A stretch of 6,771 nucleotides of DNA from Planctomycetota bacterium (lineage in GTDB: Bacteria > Planctomycetota > Planctomycetia > Isosphaerales > Isosphaeraceae), in the NCBI GenBank assembly GCA_021818605.1, contig JAKAUH010000458.1, positions 1 to 6,771 of the forward strand, in the 5' to 3' direction. Position numbers and translations under genes: made by a program. Below, one piece after another: positions 1 to 5,935 of the stretch; within the stretch, counting starts at the first letter, position 1, and each line of letters starts with the position of its first letter. The notes under the pieces were generated by a model. It was not told the DNA's origin and ran no database searches. It saw only the letters and a list, made by a program, of their open reading frames with translations.

Positions 1-1
1 A

Positions 2-511
2 AAGCTCGAGGCCGAGCTGTGCACGGTGTCTCACCCGGTCTGCGCCACGGCCAGCGTCTTCATCGGCCAGGTCCACTCGGGCGAGATCTACAACCAGTAC
101 CCGCAGGAGGCCTGGCTCGAGGGCACCCGCCGCTGGCTCCCCGGCACCGACCGCGAGGCTGTCGCGCATGACTTCCGCGAGCGGATCGAGCGCCTCGCCG
201 CCGACACCGGCACCACGATCGACCTGCACTGGATGCTCATCCGCGACGCGCTCGCGCTCGATGAGTCCTCGCCGCTCGCCACGATCTTCCAGGCGGGTTA
301 CCGGGCCATCTCGGGCGCCCCGCTACCTCTCGGGCCCAAGCCTTTTGTCGACGACGCCAACAGCTTCTCCGCCAACGCCCGCATCCCGGCGATCACCCAC
401 GGTCCCCGCGCCGGCGGGCAGCACACCGTCGCCGAATGGGTCGACATCGACGACCTCGCCCGCGTCGCCCTGCTGTACGCCGCCACCGCCGCCGCCTTCG
501 GCGCGTCGTGA
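2..511 (+). CDS. M20-family metallopeptidase/deacylase, C-terminal part (5' end outside window)
   Basis: This is the C-terminal 169 residues of a zinc-dependent amidohydrolase of the M20 family (ArgE/DapE/CPG2-like), which removes acyl groups from amino acids or cleaves peptides in the cytoplasm. The frame is open from the first complete codon of the window, so the gene starts upstream; the GTG at 26 is only an internal codon. The first ~60 residues, with GQVHSGEIYNQYP and then a G-T-R-R-W-L-P-G stretch, resemble the second half of the M20 lid/dimerisation domain. The end of the catalytic domain follows: 'FVDDANSF', then 'IPAITHGPRAGGQHTVAEWV', whose His (bases 422-424, 28 residues before the stop) fits the conserved C-terminal metal-ligand His of the family. 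The substrate cannot be told from this half. The next gene on the same strand is an aminotransferase 200 bases away, so an amino-acid metabolic role is plausible but unproven. Confidence 0.85.
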   Translation, partial: KLEAELCTVSHPVCATASVFIGQVHSGEIYNQYPQEAWLEGTRRWLPGTDREAVAHDFRERIERLAADTGTTIDLHWMLIRDALALDESSPLATIFQAGYRAISGAPLPLGPKPFVDDANSFSANARIPAITHGPRAGGQHTVAEWVDIDDLARVALLYAATAAAFGAS

Positions 512-565
512 TTCTGACCAATCCCTCGCAGAATGGAACCACGGAAAACGCGAGAAACCTTTGTC

Positions 566-618
566 GGGTGGGCATTGCCCACCAGTTCGAGGCCTCGACC
601 GGTGGGCGATGCCCACCC
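566..618. repeat. Palindromic intergenic repeat (REP/MITE-like cruciform)
   Basis: Two 18-base arms, 566-583 (GGGTGGGCATTGCCCACC) and 601-618 (GGTGGGCGATGCCCACCC), are reverse complements at 17 of 18 positions around a 17-base centre. Each arm is itself nearly palindromic: the left pairs 567-574 with 576-583. The centre holds a perfect 12-base palindrome, TCGAGGCCTCGA (587-598). The unit can therefore fold as one long hairpin or as three small ones. I recall GTGGGCATTGCCCAC-type elements as dispersed repeats between genes of planctomycetes and some other bacteria; only one copy is visible here. No transposase or target-site duplication is evident. It sits between two co-directional genes and could act as a transcript-end or processing structure. 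Confidence 0.75.
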
Positions 619-694
619 TACGCCACCGAACGGACCTTTCGGAACAGACTCCTGTACCCTTAAACCGCAGATGCGAGCACACGTTTCATCCCCG

Positions 695-702
695 AGGAAG
701 GA
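695..702 (+). promoter_or_regulatory. Shine-Dalgarno site for the aminotransferase
   Basis: AGGAAGGA lies nine bases before the ATG at 712 and supports that start. I could not find a convincing sigma-70 -35/-10 pair in the 512-694 gap. Confidence 0.6.
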
Positions 703-711
703 CGACCGACG

Positions 712-2100
712 ATGGCGACGGCGACAACAACTCCCGGCATCCCCGAGCTGATCGCCGAGGGGCAGACGACCGAGGAGGGCTTTCTGCGGCGGATCTTCGT
801 CCGCGACCAGATGGCCGAGTGGTCAAAGCACCCGCTGATCATGGCGAAGGCCGACGGGGTGTTCTACTGGGACGTCCAGGGCAAGCGCTATCTCGACGGC
901 ATCTCGGGCATCTACGTGGCGTCGGTCGGCCACAACAACCGCCGCGTGATCGAGGCGATCAAGAACCAGCTTGATGTTCTGGCGTTCTCGCCGCCGATGC
1001 ACGGCACGAACCCACTGGCCGTGCAGCTCGCCAACCTGCTGGCCGAGCTGGCGCCGGGCGACCTGTCGACGGTGAAGTTCCAGTGCGGCGGGGCCGAGGT
1101 CGTCGAGGCCGCGATCAAGCTGGCCCGGCAATACCACCGGCTCACCGGCTCGCCCGGCCGGTACAAGGTGGTCAGCCGGTATCAGTCCTGGCACGGCTCG
1201 ACCCTCGGCGCGCTGTCGGCCTCGGGGCTGAAGTCGCGCAAGACGGTGAACGAGCCGATGGCCCCGGGCTTCGTGCACGTCTTCCCGCCGACCTGCTACC
1301 GCTGCCCGTTCGGCAAGTCCTACCCCGATTGCGGCATCACCTGCGCGACGATCGTCGGCGACGTGATCGACATGGAGGACCCCGACACCGTCGCGGCCGT
1401 CATCGTCGAGCCGATCGGCCACACCGGCGGCGTGATCGACCCGCCTGACGAGTACCTGCCGCTCTTACGCGAGGTCTGCAACCGCCACGGGATTCTCCTG
1501 ATCTTCGACGAGATCATCACGGGGATTGGCCGCACGGGGCAGATGTTCGCCGCCGAGACCTTCGACGTGACGCCCGACGTCCTGCTCGTGGCCAAGGGGA
1601 TCTCGGGCGGCTACGCGCCGCTCTCGGCGATGATCTGCCGCGAATCCATCGCCGACGCCTTCTGGGGCCCCATCGAGGAGAACCCGGGATTCGTCGAGGG
1701 GCACACGTTCGAGGGCAACCCGATCTCGTGCGCGGCCGGGCTGGCCGTGCTTCGCGAGATCCTCGAGCGCGACCTGCTGGCCAACGCCCGCGCCCAGGGC
1801 GAACGCCTGCGGCGCCGGCTCGACGAGCTGGCCGCGAAGTACCCGGTGATCGGCGACGTGCGGGGCAGGGGGCTGTTCCACGCGGTCGAATTCGTCCGCG
1901 ACCGCGCGACCCGCGAGCGCTTCCCCGCCGCCGAGGCTCTGGGCCTGCGCGTCGGCCGCCGGGCCCTCGACCACGGATTGCTCTGCCGCTTCGACCCGCA
2001 CTGGATCGCCCTGGGCCCACCGCTGATCGTCAACGCCGAGCAGGTCGACGAGATGACGGCAATCCTGGATCGCAGCCTCGGCGAGGTGCTCGGCAGTTGA
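712..2100 (+). CDS. Class-III PLP-dependent aminotransferase (aspartate aminotransferase family)
   Basis: This 462-residue protein is a full-length fold-type I, class-III (omega) aminotransferase, a cytoplasmic enzyme that moves an amino group between an amine or amino acid and a keto acid using pyridoxal phosphate. The expected landmarks are present in order: GGAE at 126-129 (phosphate-binding loop), W160-H161-G162 at the cofactor-stacking position, E233 in 'VIVEPIGHTGG', D266 in 'LIFDEIITGIGRTG' (contacts the pyridine nitrogen), the Schiff-base lysine K295 in 'LLVAKGISGGYAPLSA', and T332 in 'GHTFEGNP' (phosphate contact from the partner subunit). The C-terminal small domain has the usual 'GDVRGRGLFHAVEF'. 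A cluster of four cysteines (C195, C198, C207, C211) lies before the E233 strand. The length suits taurine-, beta-alanine- or diamine-type enzymes better than the ~400-residue ArgD, but the substrate is not determined. The start at 712 follows a good ribosome site. Confidence 0.93.
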   Translation: MATATTTPGIPELIAEGQTTEEGFLRRIFVRDQMAEWSKHPLIMAKADGVFYWDVQGKRYLDGISGIYVASVGHNNRRVIEAIKNQLDVLAFSPPMHGTNPLAVQLANLLAELAPGDLSTVKFQCGGAEVVEAAIKLARQYHRLTGSPGRYKVVSRYQSWHGSTLGALSASGLKSRKTVNEPMAPGFVHVFPPTCYRCPFGKSYPDCGITCATIVGDVIDMEDPDTVAAVIVEPIGHTGGVIDPPDEYLPLLREVCNRHGILLIFDEIITGIGRTGQMFAAETFDVTPDVLLVAKGISGGYAPLSAMICRESIADAFWGPIEENPGFVEGHTFEGNPISCAAGLAVLREILERDLLANARAQGERLRRRLDELAAKYPVIGDVRGRGLFHAVEFVRDRATRERFPAAEALGLRVGRRALDHGLLCRFDPHWIALGPPLIVNAEQVDEMTAILDRSLGEVLGS

Positions 2101-2110
2101 CTGCCGAGCA
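2087..2110 (+). terminator. Perfect stem-loop across the aminotransferase stop codon
   Basis: TGCTCGGCAG (2087-2096) and CTGCCGAGCA (2101-2110) are exact reverse complements around a four-base TTGA loop that contains the start of the stop region; the stop codon TGA is 2098-2100. A 10-bp stem with seven G-C pairs is strong. No T-run follows, so it is not a textbook intrinsic terminator. It may be a U-less terminator, an attenuator or a 3'-end stabiliser between the aminotransferase and the downstream channel-like gene. Confidence 0.45.
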
Positions 2111-2127
2111 ATGCCATTCAAGACGCG

Positions 2128-2133
2128 AGGAGG
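2128..2133 (+). promoter_or_regulatory. Distant Shine-Dalgarno-like AGGAGG
   Basis: A consensus AGGAGG lies 20 bases before the ATG at 2154. The frame is closed by TGA at 2136-2138 and has no ATG, GTG or TTG between that stop and 2154, so an earlier start is excluded. The site may be too distant to work normally, may be brought closer by folding, or may be coincidental. Confidence 0.3.
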
Positions 2134-2153
2134 GCTGAGCCGGTTCGACCGCC

Positions 2154-3224
2154 ATGAGTCCCATCATCGCTCGCGTCCGCACGCCGATCCGCCTGTTGAT
2201 GTATGTCCGCTTCGCCCGGCTGCTCCTCTGGGAGTTCCGCTGGCCGCTCGCGGTTTTCACCGCGCTGGTCCTCACCGGCGGGGCGATCCTTCAGCGCTTC
2301 TACGACGGCGGCGCGCTGTCCTTCGGCAAGGCCTGCCACGCGGTCTTTCTGATGATCTTCCTCGAATCGTCGCTGGACTTTCCCAACGAGTGGTATCTCC
2401 AGCCGCTCTTTTTCCTCCTTCCGGTGATCGGCCTGGGCGCGGTGGCCGACTCGGTGATCCGGCTGGCGTTCCTGGTCTTCACCCGCAAGCAGAACCTCCC
2501 GGAGTGGAATCGCATGCTCGCCTCGCTGTGCCGCAACCACATCGTGGTGATCGGGGTCGGCAAGGTCGGCTACCAGGTGATCCGTGGATTGATCGATCTG
2601 CGCGAGAGCATCGTCGCGATCGAGCAATCCAGCGGTAGCCCGTTCCTCGGCGAGCTGTTCGACCGAGGTATTCCCGTGATCCAGGGCAATGCGCGGATGG
2701 CCTCGGTACTCGAGCAGGCCAATGTGCGGCAGGCCCGCGCGGTGATCGTGACCACCAGCGACGACCTGACCAACCTCGACGCGGCGATCACCGCGCGCGA
2801 GCTGAATGCCAACGCCCAAATCGTGATCCGCCTGTTCGACGAGACCCTCGCGACCAAGGTCGCTGGCGCCTTCGCCATGCCGACGATCTCGACGTCGCAG
2901 GTTGCCGCGCCCGCGTTCATCGCGGCGGCGACCGGGCGAAAGGTCTACCAGCCGTTCCAGCTCGCCGGGCAGGAGGTCCATCTCACCGACATTCTCATCA
3001 ACCCAGCCGGCCGGCTCGTCGGCCTGACCGTCGGCGCGGTTCAGTCGGGAAACCGGGTGAACATCGTGATGCACTCGAGCCCTCGCGCGGCCGAGGTCAA
3101 CGTCAACCCCAGCCACGAGATCATCCTCGGCCCGGACGACACGATCCTCGTCATCGCCCCGATGGAACCGCTGCTGGCGCTCGAGGCCATGAATAACTCG
3201 AACGCGGGTGCCAACCATCGATAG
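2154..3224 (+). CDS. RCK-domain (TrkA-N/TrkA-C) ion-channel-like membrane protein with atypical pore
   Basis: This 356-residue inner-membrane protein has the layout of a bacterial two-helix ligand-gated K+ channel. It has a basic N-terminus and a first membrane helix at about 28-48. A loop at about 60-80 stands where the pore helix and filter should be, and a second helix follows at about 82-109. A cytoplasmic RCK_N Rossmann domain covers about 127-245, with GxGxxG at 134-139 and an acidic E157 at the end of the second strand, which suggests NAD(H) rather than NADP. An RCK_C domain covers about 270-345. The pore loop reads 'FLESSLDFPNEW' (69-80) with no TxGYG filter, so K+ selectivity cannot be assumed. 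The ATG at 2154 is the first start after an in-frame stop at 2136-2138. The AGGAGG at 2128-2133 is 20 bases away, unusually far. It lies 53 bases after the aminotransferase, beyond a hairpin. Alternatives are a divergent channel or a non-conducting NAD-sensing membrane protein. Confidence 0.85.
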   Translation: MSPIIARVRTPIRLLMYVRFARLLLWEFRWPLAVFTALVLTGGAILQRFYDGGALSFGKACHAVFLMIFLESSLDFPNEWYLQPLFFLLPVIGLGAVADSVIRLAFLVFTRKQNLPEWNRMLASLCRNHIVVIGVGKVGYQVIRGLIDLRESIVAIEQSSGSPFLGELFDRGIPVIQGNARMASVLEQANVRQARAVIVTTSDDLTNLDAAITARELNANAQIVIRLFDETLATKVAGAFAMPTISTSQVAAPAFIAAATGRKVYQPFQLAGQEVHLTDILINPAGRLVGLTVGAVQSGNRVNIVMHSSPRAAEVNVNPSHEIILGPDDTILVIAPMEPLLALEAMNNSNAGANHR

Positions 3225-3568
3225 AGCACGAACGCGGCACTCGCCTTCCGACGGGGGACAATCGCGGCGGCTTCGTCGATGCGAACTGAACTGGCCGACG
3301 ACGCGGGACCCCACCCTGATCGGTTTCAGCACGGCCTCACGGCAGGCGGGAACGGACCGCTGAGTCGTGACGAACCCCGTCACCCGGGCTCCGGCCCGCG
3401 ACCTGCCAGGGGTGACTCCCCATGCCGCGAGATCAACAACACGAATCAACCGACTGGATCGAGTCCCGCCCACCCGTCGCGACGCGCTCGACCGCGCCAG
3501 GGGTCCAGGACGAGCGGCGTTCGGCACGGCCAGGCCCATGGAAACGAGGCAGCGATCCGCGTCCGACC
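3225..3568. other. Convergent intergenic region without a supported gene
   Basis: This 344-base stretch lies between the 3' ends of two convergent genes. Open frames here have no recognisable protein features and arginine/proline-rich composition typical of shadow frames in GC-rich DNA. The only structures I see are a small hairpin, GTGACG-AACCC-CGTCAC (3367-3383), and an imperfect GGGGTGACTCCCC palindrome (3409-3421). Either could contribute to transcript ends, but neither has a T-run. Confidence 0.6.
3367..3383. terminator. Small stem-loop between convergent genes
   Basis: GTGACG and CGTCAC form a perfect six-base-pair stem around a five-base loop. It lies 143 bases after the channel-like gene and 186 bases beyond the stop of the minus-strand gene. 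The stem is short and no T-run follows on either strand, so a terminator role is only a possibility. Confidence 0.2.
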
Positions 3569-5923
3569 TCATTCCGTCGGTTGCGGCACCGGCTTCCAAC
3601 CCAGGGGCCGGTAGGAATCGGCGAACTCGGTAACCTCGATGGCCTGATCGGCCGCGATATCGCGGAAGACCTGGGTCGTCCCGCTGGTCGGCCAGTGGAT
3701 TTCCAGCACTGCGACCCGCCCGGCCCCGGCCAGTCCGATGGTCTGCTGCAATGGATTGGCGCCGAAGCTGCTGCCGGAGGAGACATGCCGATGGACCGTC
3801 AAGGGATTCTCCCCTGCCGTGATGGCCTTGATCCGCGCTCCGATGGCCGCCCGGTTCGACCGCTTGCCGACGAGTTTCACCGTCAACCAGTGGTTCCCCT
3901 GCCCGGGATTCTGGAACAGAACGTCGTGATATTTGTCACCATTGACAGAACCGCCCATCTGGATGAAGATATCGGTGTCGCCATCGCGGTCCCAATCGCC
4001 ACAAGCCACTCCATGCCCTTTCTGCAGATGGCCCGTGCCCGACGTTCCGGTGATGTCGGCGAATCGTTGGCCCGCGACGTTCCTGAGCATGCGGTTGGGG
4101 ATCAGTGTGCCGAGGCTCGGTTCTCCGGTGCCCAGGTAGAAGTCGAGGAAACCGTCGTTGTCGAGGTCCCCGTAGTTGCTCCCCATGGTCGCGAAGACCA
4201 GGTCGAGCCCCGCCTGCCTGGTCACGTCCTGAAAGCCCTTGCCACCGAGGTTGCGGAAGAGCCGGTTGGTATTCTCCATGGCGTGCGGCTGACCGATCAG
4301 GCCCTTGACCACGTCCGCGACCGTGCGGTCGTAGCAGGTGGCGAAGATGTCGAGCCAGCCGTCGTTGTCGTAGTCCCAGGCCCAGCACGAGAAGCCCCCG
4401 CGAGGGCCATCGATCCCCATCCGCAAGGTGACGTTGCTGAAGGTGCCGTCCCGATTATTGCGATAGAGTTCCGCCGAGGCATCCAGGTTGTTGAGGAACA
4501 GGTCGGGAAAACCGTCGTTGTCGAAGTCGATCCACGCCGCTCCCTTGCAGAACTTGAGCTTCGCAGAACCGTCAATCAGTCCGGCCTTCTCGCTAACTTC
4601 CTCGAAGGTGCCGTCCTTGCGGTTGTGATAGAGGCGGTTGAGCTGTCGCTCGCAGCAGACGAAAAGGTCGAGCCAGCCGTCGTTGTCGTAATCGGCCCAT
4701 GTCGCCGAATTCGAAGTGACAGGCTCCAGCAGTCCCGTCTCCTTCGTGACGTCGGCGAAGGTGCCATCCCCCTTGTTGCAAAGCAGGCTGGGTCGAACGC
4801 CCCAGTCGAGCCAGGCTCCCCGAGCGACATAGATGTCCATGAAACCATCATTATTGTAATCGGTCTGAACGCAATAGAGTCCCCCGAGTTGCCTGGACAC
4901 GCCGGCCGCCTCGCTCCGATCCTCGAACGTCCCGTCTCCCCTGTTCCGGTAGATCGACAGAGGCTCGGTCGGATCAATCACGCTGATGGCGATGTCCAGC
5001 AGGCCGTCGTTGTCGAAGTCCTCCATGATCGCGCCGCCAGCTTCATTGAAGCGATTCACCCCGACCAGGTGCCCGATGTCGCGAAACTTGCCGATGTTGA
5101 ACTCGGAGTTGCGGAACAGGTCGAGAGCGATCAGATGACGCGGATCGACGCCGCCGGGGTATTCGCCCAGGGTCATGTGGGCGAGGTTGAGCAGCCACCG
5201 GACCTCCAGATCGTCGGGGAACTGCTCGAGATACTCGGTGAAATGACGGATCGCCGTGCGAGAGCCCGAGGGGTTGGTGTGGACAGCCGATGGTGCGATG
5301 GGAAGGATACAAGAGCTCTCGCCTCGGCACATGATGCAATTCTCATTCTCACCCCGCCGCATCGCGCAGACCCCCTGGAAATACACGAGGGTGTAGCGCA
5401 ATTCCCGAGCCACCTTCTCATCGTGCTCGATCAGCGACCTCGCCTGCTCCAACTCCTGGTACGCACGGCCTGGCTCGCGCTCACTGTTGAGGAGCATGGC
5501 CCTGAGAATCAAACATCGGACAACCGAGGTTATATCCCCAGTGGCCTTCTGCTTCTCCAGGTAGCCGTCCAGCGTCGCGAGCGCCTTGAACCCGGGGTGC
5601 TTCCACAACTCGGCGATCGTTTCGAGCGAGGCCCGCGGGTTCCAGGGCGGGACCGAAGCCGCCACAGGTTCCAGCCCGCTGGTGTCAATCCTGCCGCGAG
5701 GCATGAACGGTTGTTCTCGATCGCCCGATCGACGCGCCGCCACCGAATGACTCGTCCTCCGCACCGATGAATCCCCATTTCGTGGCGTCGCCCGCCGCCC
5801 ATGGATGGGCTCGATCGTGTTCACCAGGACATTGGTGATCCAGAGGGCGGCGAGAATGGAGCCCAAAGCCGTGGTCACCAGCACTCCGAGATGCGACAAT
5901 CCGGTACGGTTTCCCTTGCGCAT
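3569..5923 (-). CDS. Membrane-anchored CRTAC1-like protein: TPR-like region, seven FG-GAP/VCBS repeats, ASPIC/UnbV domain
   Basis: This is a 784-residue predicted exported, membrane-anchored protein. A basic start is followed by a hydrophobic segment (about 9-37) with no lipobox and no twin-arginine motif, which suggests a signal anchor. Residues 100-270 are helical and TPR-like, holding a cysteine cluster (C196, C199, C205) and then 'RWLLNLAHMTLGEYPGG', typical of planctomycete members as I recall them. Seven calcium-binding-type DxDxDGxxD loops begin at D302, D355 (Asn at its third position), D411, D466, D517, D586 and D643, most followed by a 'GDGTF.DVT..GL' segment; this fits a seven-bladed beta-propeller. 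Residues about 677-765 match the ASPIC/UnbV domain, with 'GNHWLTVKLVG', 'SNRAAIGARI' and 'IHWPTSG'. The ATG at 5923 is chosen because AGGAG lies six bases upstream and the membrane segment follows at once; the frame stays open to 6703, but that extension looks non-coding. Function is unknown; surface binding or adhesion is inference. It is convergent with the channel-like gene. Confidence 0.92.
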   Translation of the reverse strand: MRKGNRTGLSHLGVLVTTALGSILAALWITNVLVNTIEPIHGRRATPRNGDSSVRRTSHSVAARRSGDREQPFMPRGRIDTSGLEPVAASVPPWNPRASLETIAELWKHPGFKALATLDGYLEKQKATGDITSVVRCLILRAMLLNSEREPGRAYQELEQARSLIEHDEKVARELRYTLVYFQGVCAMRRGENENCIMCRGESSCILPIAPSAVHTNPSGSRTAIRHFTEYLEQFPDDLEVRWLLNLAHMTLGEYPGGVDPRHLIALDLFRNSEFNIGKFRDIGHLVGVNRFNEAGGAIMEDFDNDGLLDIAISVIDPTEPLSIYRNRGDGTFEDRSEAAGVSRQLGGLYCVQTDYNNDGFMDIYVARGAWLDWGVRPSLLCNKGDGTFADVTKETGLLEPVTSNSATWADYDNDGWLDLFVCCERQLNRLYHNRKDGTFEEVSEKAGLIDGSAKLKFCKGAAWIDFDNDGFPDLFLNNLDASAELYRNNRDGTFSNVTLRMGIDGPRGGFSCWAWDYDNDGWLDIFATCYDRTVADVVKGLIGQPHAMENTNRLFRNLGGKGFQDVTRQAGLDLVFATMGSNYGDLDNDGFLDFYLGTGEPSLGTLIPNRMLRNVAGQRFADITGTSGTGHLQKGHGVACGDWDRDGDTDIFIQMGGSVNGDKYHDVLFQNPGQGNHWLTVKLVGKRSNRAAIGARIKAITAGENPLTVHRHVSSGSSFGANPLQQTIGLAGAGRVAVLEIHWPTSGTTQVFRDIAADQAIEVTEFADSYRPLGWKPVPQPTE

Positions 5924-5929
5924 GTGATG

Positions 5930-5935
5930 CTCCTG
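5930..5935 (-). promoter_or_regulatory. Shine-Dalgarno site fixing the start of the propeller protein
   Basis: Read on the minus strand, CAGGAG lies six bases before the ATG at 5923. This decides the start against the much longer open frame reaching 6703, whose extra 260 residues are rich in Arg, Pro and Ser and lack recognisable features. Confidence 0.7.

Noticed and set aside
511..534. ATTCTG...CAGAAT inverted repeat just after the peptidase stop, as a possible terminator.
   Set aside because: The stem is only six base pairs with a 12-base loop and no T-run, which is too weak to claim.
168..974. A 268-codon plus-strand frame spanning the peptidase end, the palindromic repeat and the aminotransferase start.
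   Set aside because: It overlaps two recognisable genes out of frame, and its Pro/Ser/Arg-rich translation is a shadow. The 'VGIAH/WAMPTL'-type strings in frames here come from the repeat at 566-618.
2118..3599. A 493-codon minus-strand open frame opposite the channel-like gene.
   Set aside because: The plus strand encodes a clear RCK_N/RCK_C protein here. The minus frame is Arg/Asp/Gly-rich and has no domain.
3981..5015. Recurrent CCGTCGTTGTCG-like 12-mers (for example at 4152, 4359, 4512, 4677 and 5004), which could suggest a DNA repeat array.
   Set aside because: Spacings of 153-207 bases are all multiples of three and coincide with the DNDG loops of the propeller blades, so this is protein repetition, not a CRISPR or regulatory array.
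3422..5770. A 782-codon plus-strand open frame, with an AGGGG-type ribosome-site look-alike before its ATG, running opposite the propeller gene.
   Set aside because: It is antisense to a gene with seven recognisable calcium-loop repeats and an ASPIC/UnbV domain. Its Val/Glu-rich repeats (such as DVEPAVVVVV) are the mirror of the DxDxDG repeats, and GC-rich codon bias keeps the opposite frame open.
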